This document shows positions 36,245 to 48,700 of a stretch of DNA of 64,000 bases, piece by piece. The stretch is from Cristatella mucedo (lineage: Eukaryota; Bryozoa; Phylactolaemata; Cristatellidae). Where the stretch lies: the NCBI GenBank assembly GCA_009760855.2, contig WPIO01000321.1, forward strand, positions 1 to 64,000, in the 5' to 3' direction. Position 1 is the first letter of the stretch. Every line of letters begins with the position of its first letter. The translations under genes and the position numbers were made by a program. A model generated the notes under the pieces. That model saw only the letters and a list, made by a program, of their open reading frames with translations, was not told where the DNA came from and did no database searches.

Positions 36245-36988
36245 AAGTCAGCACACGCTCCGACAGGCAGATTGGAAGTTTCTAGACATTCCGCGATCTG
36301 CTCCGAACTCTTGCGAAACGTGTTATTTACGTGCGAAATGCTTTAAACATGGTGCAGCACTCTGCTGCCAGTCAGTGCACGCTCCGACATGCAGATTTGA
36401 AGTTTCTACATATTCCGCGATCTGGTGCGAACTCGTGCGAAACGTGTTATTTACGTGCTAAATGCTTTAAACATGGTGCAGCACTCTGCTGTCAGTCAGT
36501 GCACGCTCCGAAATGCAGATTATACGTTTCTACATATTCCGCGATCTGATGCAAACTTGTGCGAATCGTGTTATTTACGTGCGAAATGCTTCAAACATGG
36601 TGCAGCACTCTGCTGCCAGTCAGCCCACGCTCCGACATGCAGATTTAAAGTTTCTACATATTCCGCGATCTGCTGCAAACTCGTGCGAAACGTGTTATTT
36701 ACGTTCGATATGCTTGAAACATGGTGCCGCACTTAGTTGCCAGCCAGCGCACGCTCCGACATGCAGATTTATAGTTTCTACATATTCCGCAATCTGCTGC
36801 GAACTCGTGCCAAACGTGTTATTAACGTGCGAAATGCTTTAAACATGGTGCAGCACTCTGCTGCATGTCAGGGCACGCTCCGACATGCAGATTTAAAGTT
36901 TCTACATATTCCGCGATCTGCTGCAAACTCGTGCGAAACGTGTTATTTACGTGCGAAATGCATTAAACATGGGGCAGCACTCTGCTGC
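36245..36988. repeat. Type example of the 744 bp six-monomer higher-order unit
   Basis: Alpha 36,245-36,368 (AAGTCAG, ACAGGCAGATTGG, CTAGACATT, CTCCGAACTCTTG). Epsilon 36,369-36,492 (TGC, GGTGCGAACTCG, GTGCTAAATGC). Beta 36,493-36,616 (AAATGCAGATTATACG, GATGCAAAC, GCGAATCG, CTTCAAAC). Zeta 36,617-36,740 (CCCACG, then TTCGATATGCTTG). Delta 36,741-36,864 (TAGTTGCCAGCCAG, CGCAATCTG, GCCAAACG, TTATTAACG). Gamma 36,865-36,988 (ATGTCAGGG, GCAAACTCG, GCATTAAAC). The next alpha starts at 36,989. Subtype names are mine. Confidence 0.88.
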
Positions 36989-37440
36989 AAGTCAGCACAC
37001 GCTCCGACAGGCAGATTGGAAGTTTCTAGACATTCCGCAATCTGCTCCGAACTCTTGCGAAACGTGTTATTTACGTGCGAAATGCTTTAAACATGGTGCA
37101 GCACTCTGCTGCCAGTCAGTGCACGCTCCGACATGCAGATTTAAAGTTTCTACATATTCCGCGATCTGGTGCGAACTTGTGCGAAACGTGTTATTTACGT
37201 GCGAAATGCTTTAAACATGGTGCAGCACTCTGCTGCCAGTCAGCACACGCTCCGAAATGCAGAATATACGTTTCTACATATTCCGCGATCTGATGCAAAC
37301 TTGTGCGAAACGTGTTATTTACGTGCGAAATGCTTTAAACATGGTGCAGCACTCTGCTGCATGTCAGGGCACGCTCCGACATGCAGATTTGAAGTTTCTA
37401 CATATTCCGCGATCTGCTGCAAACTCGTGCGAAACGTGTT
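36700..37440. repeat. Segmental duplication, copy 1 (offset 8,315 bp)
   Basis: Aligns with 45,015-45,755 at a constant offset of 8,315 bp across several landmarks (ACGTTCGATA, CATTAAACATGGGG, ACAGGCAG, AGAATATACG). Both copies carry the rare TGCCGCACTTAGTTGCC joint and the TTTATAG and CATGGGGCAG alleles. I count roughly ten substitutions over 740 bp. Confidence 0.87.
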
Positions 37441-37459
37441 ATTTACGTGCGAAATGCTT

Positions 37460-40440
37460 TAAACATGGTGCAGCACTCTGCTGCCAGTCAGAACACGCTC
37501 CGACATGCAGATTTGAAGTTTCTAGATATTCCGCGATCTGCTGCGAACTCGTGCGAAACGTGTTATTTACGTGCGAAATGCTTTAAACATGGTGCAGCAC
37601 TCTGCTGCCAGTCAGTGCACGCTCCGACATGCAGATTTGAAGTTTCTACATATTCCGCGATCTGCTGCGAACTCGTGCGAAACGTGTTATTTACGTGCGA
37701 AATGCTTTAAACATGGTGCAGCACTCTGCTGCCAGTCAGCGCACGCTCCGACATGAAGATTTAAAGTTTTCTACATATTCCGCGATCTGCTGCGAACTCG
37801 TGCGAAACGTGTTATTTACGTGCGAAATGCTTTTTAAACATGGTGCAGCACTCTGCTGCAGTCAGGGCACGCTCCGACATGCAGATTTGAAGTTTCTACA
37901 TATTCCGCGATCTGCTGCGAACTCGTGCGAAACGTGTTATTTACGTGCGAAATGCTTTAAACATGGTGCAGCACTCTGCTGCCAGTCAGCACACGCTCCG
38001 ACATGCAGATTTGAAGTTTCTAGATATTCCGCGATCTGCTCCGAACTCGTGCGAAACGTGTTATTTACGTGCGAAATGCTTTAAACATGGTGCAGCACTC
38101 TGCTGCCAGTCAGTGCACGCTCCGAAATGCAGATTTGAAGTTTCTACATATTCCGCGATCTGGTGCGAACTCGTGCGAAACGTGTTATTTACGTGCGAAA
38201 TGCTTTAAACATGGTGCAGCACTCTGCTGCCAGTCAGCGCACGCTCCGACATGCAGATTTGAAGTTTCTACATATTCCGCGATCTGCTGCAAACTCGTGC
38301 GAAACGTGTTATTTACGTGCGAAATGCTTTAAACATGGTGCAGCACTCTGCTGCCAGTCAGCGCACGCTCCGACATGCAGATTTGAAGTTTCTACATATT
38401 CCGCGATTTGCTGCAATCTCGTGCGAAACGTGTTATTTACGTGCGAAATGCTTTAAACATGGTGCAGCACTCTGCTGCCAGTCAGCGCACGCTCCGACAT
38501 GCAGATTTGAAGTTTCTACGTATTCCGCGATCTGCTGCGAACTCGTGCGAAACGTGTTATTTACGTGCGAAATGCTTTAAACATGGTGCAGAACTCTGCT
38601 GCCAGTCAGTGCACGCTCCGACATGCAGATTTGAAGTTTCTTCATATTCCGCGATCTGCTGCGAACTCGTGCTAAACGTGTTATTTACGTGCGAAATGCT
38701 TTAAACATGGTGCAGAACTCTGCTGCCAGTCAGCGCACGCTCCGACATGCAGATTTGAAGTTTCTACATATTCCGCGATCTGCTGCGAACTCGTGCGAAA
38801 CGTGTTATTTACGTGCGAAATGCTTTTAAACATGGTGCAGCACTCTGCTGCCAGTCAGTGCACGCTCCGACATGCAGATTTGAAGTTTCTACATATTCCG
38901 CGATCTGCTGCGAACTCGTGCGAAACGTGTTATTTACGTGCGAAATGCTTTAAACATGGTGCAGCACTCTGCTGCCAGTCAGCGCACGCTCCGACATGCA
39001 GATTTAAAGTTTCTACATATTCCGCGATCTGCTGCGAACTCGTGCGAAACGTGTTATTTACGTGCGAAATGCTTTAAACATGGTGCAGCACTCTGCTGCC
39101 AGTCAGCGCACGCTCCGACATGCAGATTGGAAGTTTCTACATATTCCGCGATCTGCTGCGAACTCGTGCGAAACGTGTTATTTACGTGCGAAATGCTTAA
39201 AACATGGTGCAGCACTCTGCTGCCAGTCAGGGCACGCTCCGACATGCAGATTTAAAGTTTCTACATATTCCGCGATCTGCTGCAAACTCGTGCGAAACGT
39301 GTTATTTACGTGCGAAATGCTTTAAACATGGTGCAGCACTCTGCTGCCAGTCAGCGCACGCTCCGACATGCAGATTTGAAGTTTCTAGACATTCCGCGAT
39401 CTGCTCCGAACTCTTGCGAAACGTGTTATTTACGTGCGAAATGCTTTAAACATGGTGCAGCACTCTGCTGCCAGTCAGTGCACGCTCCGACATGCAGATT
39501 TAAAGTTTCTACATATTCCGCGATCTGGTGCGAACTTGTGCGAAACGTGTTATTTACGTGCGAAATGCTTTAAACATGGTGCAGCACTCTGCTGCCAGTC
39601 AGCACACGCTCCGAAATGCAGATTTACGTTTTTACATATTCCGCGATCTGATGCGAACTGTGCGAAACGTGTTATTTACGTGCGAAATGCTTTAAACATG
39701 GTGCAGCACTCTGCTGCCAGTCAGGGCACGCTCCGACATGCAGATTTGAAGTTTCTACACATTCCGCGATCTGCTGCGAACTCGTGCGAAACGTGTTATT
39801 TACGTGCGAAATGCTTTAAACATGGTGCAGCACTCTGCTGCCAGTCAGCTCACGCTCCGAAATGCAGATTTGAAGTTTCTACATATTCCGCGATCTGATG
39901 CGAACTTGTGCAAAACGTGTTATTTACGTGCGAAATGCTTTAAACATGGTGCAGCACTCTGCTGCCAGTCAGCACACACGCTCCGACATGCAGATTTGAA
40001 GTTTCTAGATATTCCGCGATCTGCTGCGAACTCGTGCGAAACGTGTTATTTACGTGCGAAATGCTTAAAACATGGTGCAGCACTCTCTGCTGCCAGTCAG
40101 TGCACGCTCCGACATGCAGATTTGAAGTTTCTTCATATTCCGCGATCTGCTGCGAACTCGTGCGAAACGTGTTATTTACGTGCGAAATGCTTTAAACATG
40201 GTGCAGCACTCTGCTGCCAGTCAGTGCACGCTCCAACATGCAGATTTAAAGTTTCTACATATTCCGCGATCTGGTGCGAACTTGTGCGAAACGTGTTATT
40301 TACGTGCGAAATGCTTTAAACATGGTGCAGCACTCTGCTGCCAGTCAGCGCACGCTCCGAAATGCAGATTTGAAGTTTCTACATATTCCGCGATCTGGTG
40401 CGAACTCGTGCGAAACGTGTTATTTACGTGCGAAATGCTT
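37460..40440. repeat. Mixed monomer zone
   Basis: Ordinary monomers, many CGC or TGC with TTTGAAG. One recombinant near 39,349-39,420 has an ordinary left part but the alpha-like CTAGACATT and CTCCGAACTCTTG. Units with a 1-3 bp length change occur near 37,770, 37,831, 39,625 and 39,970. Nothing but satellite is present. Confidence 0.85.
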
Positions 40441-43400
40441 TAAACATGGTGCAGCACTTTGTTGCCAGCCAGCGCACGCTCCGACATGCAGATTTAAAGT
40501 TTCTGCATATTCCGCGATCTGCTGCGAACTCGTGCGAAACGTGTTATTTAACGTGCGAAATGCTTTAAACATGGTGCAGCACTCTGCTGCATGTCAGGGC
40601 ACGCTCCGACATGCAGATTTAAAGTTTCTACATATTCCGCGATCTCCTGCAAACTCGTGCGAAACGTGTTATTTACGTGCGAAATGCATTAAACATGGTG
40701 CAGCACTCTGCTGCAAGTCAGCACACGCTCCGACAGGCAGATTGGAAGTTTCTAGACATTCCGCGATCTGCTCCGAACTCTTGCGAAACGTGTTATTTAC
40801 GTGCGAAATGCTTTAAACATGGTGCAGCACTCTGCTGCCAGTCAGCGCACGCTCCGACATGAAGATTTGAAGTCTCTACATATTCCACGATATGGTGCGA
40901 ACTCGTGCGAAACGTGTTATTTACGTGCGAAATGCTTGAAACATGGTGCAGCACTCTGCTGCCAGTCAGAGCACGCTCCGACATGCAGATTTAAAGTTTC
41001 TACATATTCCGCGATCTGCTGCGAACTCGTGCCAAACGTGTTATTTACGTGCGAAATGCTTTAAACATGGTGCAGCACTCTGCTGCATGTCAGGGCACGC
41101 TCCGACATGCAGATTTGAAGTTTCTACATATTCCGCGATCTGCTGCAAACTCGTGCGAAACGTGTTATTTACGTGCGAAATGCTTTAAACATGGTGCAGC
41201 ACTCTGCTGCATGTCAGGGCACGCTCCGACATGCAGATTTGAAGTTTCTACATCTTCCGCGATCTCCTGCAAACTCGTGCGAAACGTGTTATTTACGTGC
41301 GAAATGCATTAAACATGGTGCAGCACTCTGCTGCAAGTCAGAACACGCTCCGACAGGCAGATTGGAAGTTTCTAGACATTCCGCGATCTGCTCCGAACTC
41401 GTGCGAAACGTGTTATTTACGTGCGAAATGCTTTAAACATGGTGCAGCACTCTGCTGCCAGTCAGCCCACGCTCCGACATGCAGATTTGAAGTTTCTAGA
41501 TAATCCGCGATCTGCTCCGAACTCGTGCGAAACGTGTTATTTACGTGCGAAATGCTTTAAACATGGTGCAGCACTCTGCTGCCAGTCAGTGCACGCTCCG
41601 AAATGCAGATTTGAAGTTTCTACATATTCCGCGATCTGCTGCGAACTCGTGCGAAACGTGTTATTTACGTGCGAAATGCTTTAAACATGGTGCAGCACTC
41701 TGCTGCAAGTCAGCACACGCTCCGACATGCAGATTGGAAGTTTCTAGATATTCCGCGATCTGCTGCGAACTCGTGCCAAACGTGTTATTAACGTGCGAAA
41801 TGCTTTAAACATGGTGCAGCACTCTGCTGCAAGTCAGCACCAGCTCCGACAGGTAGATTGAAAGTTTCTAGACATTCTGCGATCTGCTCCGAACTCTTGC
41901 GAAACGTGTTATTTACGTGCGAAATGCTTTAAACATGGTGCAGCACTCTGCTGCCAGTCAGTGCACGCTCCGACATGCAGATTTAAAGTTTCTACATATT
42001 CCGCGATCTGGTGCGAACTCGTGCGAAACGTGTTATTTACGTGCGAAATGCTTTAAACATGGTGCAGCACTCTGCTGTCAGTCAGTGCACGCTCCGAAAT
42101 GCAGATTATACGTTTCTACATATTCCGCGATCTGCTGCAAACTTGTGCGAAACGTGTTATTTACGTGCGAAATGCTTCAAACATGGTGCAGCACTCTGCT
42201 GCCAGTCAGCCCACGCTCCGACATGCAGATTTAAAGTTTCTACATATTCCGCGATCTGCTGCGAACTCGTGCGAAACGTGTTATTTACGTGCGAAATGCT
42301 TTAAACATGGTGCAGCACTCTGCTGCCAGTCAGAGCACGCTCCGACATGCAGATTTGAAGTTTCTACATATTCCGCGATCTGCTGCAAACTCGTGCAAAA
42401 CGTGTTATTTACGTGCGAAATGCTTTAAACATGGTGCAGCACTCTGCTGCAAGTCAGCACACGCTCCGACAGGCAGATTGGAAGTTTCTAGATATTCCGC
42501 GATCTGCTCCGAACTCTCGTGCGAAACGTGTTATTTACGTGCGAAATGCTTTAAACATGGTGCAGCACTCTGCTGCCAGTCAGTGCACGCTCCGACATGC
42601 AGATTTAAAGTTTCTACATATTCCGCGATCTGGTGCGAACTCGTGCGAAACGTGTTATTTACGTGCGAAATGCTTTAAACATGGTGCAGCACTCTGCTGC
42701 CAGTCAGTGCACGCTCCAAAATGCAGAATATACGTTTCTACATATTCCGCGATCTGATGCAAACTTGTGCGAATCGTGTTATTTACGTGCGAAATGCAAT
42801 AAACATGGTGCAGCACTCTGCTGCCAGTCAGGGCACGCTCCGAAATGCAGATTTGAAGTTTCTACATATTCCGCGATCTGCTGCAAACTCGTGCGAAACG
42901 TGTTATTTACGTGCGAAATGCTTTAAACATGGTGCAGCACTCTGCTGCCAGTCAGCGCACGCTCCGACATGCAGATTGGAAGTTTCTAGATATTCCGCGA
43001 TCTGCTCCGAACTCTTGCGAAACGTGTTATTTACGTGCGAAATGCTTTAAACATGGTGCAACAATCTGCTGCATGTCAGGGCACGCTCCGACATGCAGAT
43101 TTAAAGTTTCTACATATTCCGCGATCTGCTGCAAACTCGTGCGAAACGTGTTATTTACGTGCGAAATGCTTTAAACATGGTGCAGCACTCTGCTGCCAGT
43201 CAGCACACGCTCCGACATGCAGATTGGAAGTTTCTACATATTCCGCGATCTGCTGCGAACTTGTGCGAAACGTGTTATTTACGTGCGAAATGCTTTAAAC
43301 ATGGTGCAGCACTCTGCTGCCAGTCAGTGCACGCTCCGACATGCAGATTTAAAGTTTCTACATATTCCGCGATCTGGTGCGAACTTGTGCGAAACGTGTT

Positions 43401-44275
43401 ATTTACGTGCGAAATGCTAAAAACATGGTGCAGCACTCTGCTGCCAGTCAGCACACGCTCCGACATGCAGATTTGAAGTTTCTACATATTCCGCGATCTG
43501 GTGCGAACTTGTGCGAAACGTGTTATTTACGTGCGAAATGCTTTAAACATGGTGCAGCACTCTGCTGCCAGTCAGTGCACGCTCCGACATGCAGATTTGA
43601 AGTTTCTACATATTCCGCGATCTGCTGCGAACTCGTGCGAAACGTGTTATTTACGTGCGAAATGCTTTAAACATGGTGCAGCACTCTGCTGCCAGTCAGC
43701 ACACGCTCCGACATGCAGATACGAAGTTTCTACTCATTCCGCGATCTGGTGCGAATTTGTGCGAAACGTGTTATTTACGTGCGAAATGCTTTAAACATGG
43801 TGCAGCACTCTGCTGCCAGTCAGCTCACACTCCAAAATGCAGACTTGAAGTTTCTAAATATTCCACGATCTGTTGCGAACTCGTGCCAAACGTGTTATTA
43901 ACGTGCGAAATGCTATAAACATGGTGCAGCACTTTGTTGCCAGCCAGCGCACGCTCCGACATGCAGATTTAAAGTTTTTACATATTCCGCGATCTGCTGC
44001 AAACTCGTGCCTAACGTGTTATTTACGTGCGAAATGCTTTAAACATGGTGCAGCACTCTGCTGCATGTCAGGGCACGCTCCGACATGCAGATTTGAAGTT
44101 TCTATATAATCCGCGATCTGCTCCGAACTCGTGCGAAACGTGTTATTTACGTGCGAAATGCTTTAAACATGGTGCAGCACTCTGCTGCCAGTCAGCCCAC
44201 GCTCCGACATGCAGATTTGAAGTTTCTAGATATTCCGCGATCTGCTCCGAACTCGTGCGAAACGTGTTATTTACG

Positions 44276-44891
44276 TGCGAAATGCGTTAAGCATGGTGCA
44301 GCACTCTGCTGCCAGTCAGTGCACGCTCCGAAATGCAGATTTGAAGTTTCTACATATTCCGCTATCTGGTGCGAACTCGTGCGAAACGTGTTATTTACGT
44401 GCGAAATGCTTTAAACATGGTGCAGCACTCTGCTGCCAGTCAGCGCACGCTCCGAAATGCAGATTTGAAGTTTCTACATATTCCGCGATTTGCTGCAAAC
44501 TCGTGCCAAACGTGTTATTTACGTGCGAAATGCTTTAAACATGGTGCAGCACTCTGCTGCCAGTCAGTGCACGCTCCGACATGCAGATTTAAAGTTTCTG
44601 CATATTCCGCGATCTGCTGCGAACTCGTGCTAATGTGTTATTAACGTGCGAAATGCTTTAAACATGGTGCAGCACTCTGCTGCATGTCAGGGCACGCTCC
44701 GACATGCAGATTTGAAGTTTCTACATCTTCCGCGATCTCCTGCAAACTCGTGCGAAACGAGTTATTTACGTGCGAAATGCATTAAACATGGTGCAGCACT
44801 CTGCTGCAAGTCAGAACACGCTCCGACAGGCAGATTGGAAGTTTCTAGACATTCCGCGATCTGCTCCGAACTCTTGCGAAACGTGTTATTT
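44276..44891. repeat. Segmental duplication, copy 2 (offset 13,036-13,037 bp)
   Basis: Partner of 31,240-31,855. It differs by GCGTTAAGC near 44,285, CGCTATCTGG near 44,362, GTGCTAATG near 44,630 (1 bp shorter) and CTCTTGCG near 44,872. Confidence 0.8.
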
Positions 44892-45014
44892 ACGTGCGAA
44901 ATGCTTTAAACATGGTGCAGCACTCTACTGCCAGTCAGCTTACGCTCCGACATGCAGATTTAAAGTTTCTACATATTCCGCGATCTGCTGCAAACTCGTG
45001 CGAAACGTGTTATT

Positions 45015-45755
45015 TACGTTCGATATGCTTGAAACATGGTGCCGCACTTAGTTGCCAGCCAGCGCACGCTCCGACATGCTGATTTATAGTTTCTACATAT
45101 TCCGCAATCTGCTGCGAACTCGTGCCAAACGTGTTATTAACGTGCGAAATGCTTTAAACATGGTGCAGCACTCTGCTGCATGTCAGGGCACGCTCCGACA
45201 TGCAGATTTAAAGTTTCTACATATTCCGCGATCTGCTGCAAACTCGTGCCAAACGTGTTATTTACGTGCGAAATGCATTAAACATGGGGCAGCACTCTGC
45301 TGCAAGTCAGCACACGCTCCGACAGGCAGATTGGAAGTTTCTAGACATTCCGCAATCTGCTCCCAACTCTTGCGAAACGTGTTATTTACGTGCGAAATGC
45401 TTTAAACATGGTGCAGCACTCTGCTGCCAGTCAGTGCACGCTCCGACATGCAGATTTAAAGTTTCTACATATTCCGCGATCTGGTGCGAACTTGTGCGAA
45501 ATGTGTTATTTACGTGCGAAATGCTTTAAACATTGTGCAGGACTCCGCTGCCAGTCAGCACACGCTCCGAAAAGCAGAATATACGTTTCTACATATTCCG
45601 CGATCTGATGCAAACTTGTGCGAATCGTGTTATTTACGTGCGAAATGCTTTAAACATGGTGCAGCACTCTGCTGCATGTCAGGGCACGCTCCGACATGCA
45701 GATTTGAAGTTTCTACATCTTCCGCGATCTGCTGCAAACTCGTGCGAAACGTGTT
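45015..45755. repeat. Segmental duplication, copy 2 (offset 8,315 bp)
   Basis: Partner of 36,700-37,440. Its left two-thirds also match about 53,739-54,069 at an offset of 8,724 bp. It has additional private changes (CATTGTGCAGGACTCCGC near 45,532, AAAGCAG near 45,571), so it is the more diverged of the pair in that monomer. Confidence 0.87.
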
Positions 45756-45759
45756 ATTT

Positions 45760-48700
45760 ACGTGCGAAATGCTTTAAACATGGTGCAGCACTCTGCTGTC
45801 AGTCAGCACACGCTCCGAAATGCAGAATATACGTTTCTTCATATTCCGCGATCTGATGCGAACTTGTGCAAAACGTGTTATTTACGTGCGAAATGCTTTA
45901 AACTTTGTGCAGCACTCTGCTGCCAGTCAGCACACGCTCCGACATGCAGATTTGAAGTTTCTAGATATTCCGCGATCTGGTGCGAACTCGTGCGAAACGT
46001 GTTATTTACGTGCGAAATGCTTAAAACATGGTGCAGCACTCTGCTGCCAGTCAGTGCACGCTCCGACATGCAGATTTAAAGTTTCTACATATTCCGCGAT
46101 CTGGTGCGAACTTGTGCGAAACGTGTTATTTACGTGCGAAATGCTTTAAACATGGTGCAGCACTCTGCTGCCAGTCAGTGCACGCTCCGACATGCAGATT
46201 TAAAGTTTCTACATATTCCGCGATCTGGTGCGAACTTGTGCGAAACGTGTTATTTACGTGCGAAATGCTTTAAACATGGTGCAGCACTCTGCTGCCAGTC
46301 AGCTCACGCTCCAAAATGCAGATTTGAAGTTTCTACATATTCCGCGATCTGCTGCGAACTCGTGCGAAACGTGTTATTTACGTGCGAAATGCTTTAAACA
46401 TGGTGCAGCACTCTGTTGCCAGCCAGCGCACGCTCCGACATGCAGATTTAAAGTTTCTACATATTCCGCGATCTGCTGCGAACTCGTGCGAAAACGTGTT
46501 ATTTACGTGCGAAATGCTTTAAACATGGTGCAGCACTCTGCTGCATGTCAGGGCACGCTCCGACATGCAGATTTGAAGTTTCTACATATTCCGCGATCTG
46601 CTGCAAACTCGTGCGAAACGTGTTATTTACGTGCGAAATGCTTTAAACATGGTGCAGCACTCTGCTGCAAGTCAGAACACGCTCCGACATGCAGATTTGA
46701 AGTTTCTAGATATTCCGCGATCTGCTCCGAACTCGTGCGAAACGTGTTATTTACGTGCGAAATGCTTTAAACATGGTGCAGCACTCTGCTGCCAGTCAGT
46801 GCACGCTCCGACATGCAGATTTGAAGTTTCTACATATTCCGCGATCTGCTGCGAACTCGTGCGAAACGTGTTATTTACGTGCGAAATGCTTTAAACATGG
46901 TGCAGCACTCTGCTGCCAGTCAGTGCACGCTCCGAAATGCAGATTTAAAGTTTCTACATATTCCGCGATCTGCTGCGAACTCGTGCCAAACGTGTTATTT
47001 ACGTGCGAAATGCTTTAAACATGGTGCAGCACTCTGCTGCCAGTCAGCGCACGCTCCGACATGCAGATTTGAAGTTTCTACATATTCCGCGATCTGCTGC
47101 AAACTCGTGCGAAACGTGTTATTTACGTGCGAAATGCTTTAAACATGGTGCAGCACTCTGCTGCCAGTCAGCTCACGCTCCGACATGCAGATTTGAAGTT
47201 TCTACATATTCCGCGATCTCCTGCAAACTCGTGCGAAACGTGTTATTTACGTGCGAAATGCTTTAAACATGGTGCAGCACTCTGCTGCCAGTCAGAGCAC
47301 GCTCCGTGATGCAGATTTGAAGTTACTACACTTTCCGCGATCTGGTGGGAACTCGTGCGAAACGTGTTATTTACGTGCGAAATGCTTTAAACATGGTGCA
47401 GCACTCTGCTGCCAGTCAGCGCACGCTCCGACATGCAGATTTGAAGTTTCTACATGTTCCGCGATCTGCTGCGAACTCGTGCGAAACGTGTTATTTACGT
47501 GCGAAATGCTTTAAACATGGTGCAGCACTCTGCTGCCAGTCAGTGCACGCTCCGAAATGCAGATTTTAAAGTTTCTACATATTCCGCGATCTGCTGCAAA
47601 CTCGTGCGAAACGTGTTATTTACGTGCGAAATGCTTTAAACATGGTGCAGCACTCTGCTGCAGTCAGGGCACGCTCCGACATGCAGATTTGAAGTTTTTC
47701 TACATATTCCGCGATCTGGTGCGAACTCGTGCGAAACGTGTTATTTACGTGCGAAATGCTTTAAACATGGTGCAGCACTCTGCTGCAAGTCAGCACACGC
47801 TCCGACAGGCAGATTGGAAGTTTCTAGACATTCCGCGATCTGCTCCGAACTCGTGCGAAACGTGTTATTTACGTGCGAAATGCTTTAAACATGGTGCAGC
47901 ACTCTGCTGCCAGTCAGTGCACGCTCCGACATGCAGATTTAAAGTTTTTCTACATATTCCGCGATCTGGTGCGAACTCGTGCGAAACGTGTTATTTACGT
48001 GCGAAATGCATTAAACATGGTGCAGCACTCTGCTGCCAGTCAGTGCACGCTCCGACATGCAGATTTAAAGTTTCTACATATTCCGCGATCTGATGCAAAC
48101 TTGTGCGAATCGTGTTATTTACGTTCGAAATGCTTTAAACATGGTGCAGCACTCTGCTGCCAGTCAGTGCACGCTCCGACATGCAGATTTAAAGTTTCTA
48201 CATATTCCGCGATCTGCTGCAAACTCGTGCGAAACGTGTTATTTACGTGCGAAATGCTTTAAACATGGTGCAGCACTCTGCTGCCAGTCAGCGCACGCTC
48301 CGACATGCAGATTTAAAGTTTCTACATATTCCGCGATCTGCTGCGAACTCGTGCGAAACGTGTTATTTACGTGCGAAATGCTTTAAACATGGTGCAGCAC
48401 TCTGCTGCCAGTCAGTGCACGCTCCGACATGCAGATTGGAAGTTTCTACATATTCCGCGATCTGCTGCGAACTCTGTGCGAAACGTGTTATTTACGTGCG
48501 AAATGCTTTAAACATGGTGCAGCACTCTGCTGCCAGTCAGTGCACGCTCCGACATGCAGATTTAAAGTTTCTACATATTCCGCGATCTGCTGCGAACTCG
48601 TGCGAAACGTGTTATTTACGTGCGAAATGCTTTAAACATGGTGCAGCACTCTGCTGCCAGTCAGTGCACGCTCCGACATGCAGATTTAAAGTTCTACATA

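Larger units (their letters stand above)
34980..37460. repeat. Higher-order-repeat domain 3
   Basis: Alpha anchors at 35,149, 35,769, 36,265 and 37,009 are separated by 620, 496 and 744 bp, that is 5, 4 and 6 monomers. The cassette order delta, gamma, alpha is kept in each. This domain holds the clearest full six-monomer unit. Confidence 0.88.
40440..45760. repeat. Higher-order-repeat domain 4
   Basis: Alpha anchors at 40,735, 41,355, 42,471, 44,828 and 45,324, plus a mutated one at about 41,851 (ACAGGTAGATTGAAAG). The spacings 620, 1116 and 496 bp are 5, 9 and 4 monomers; the 42,471-44,828 gap is one base over 19 monomers. Delta, gamma, alpha order recurs at about 40,460-40,740, 43,930-44,060 (without alpha) and 45,040-45,330. 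Confidence 0.85.
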
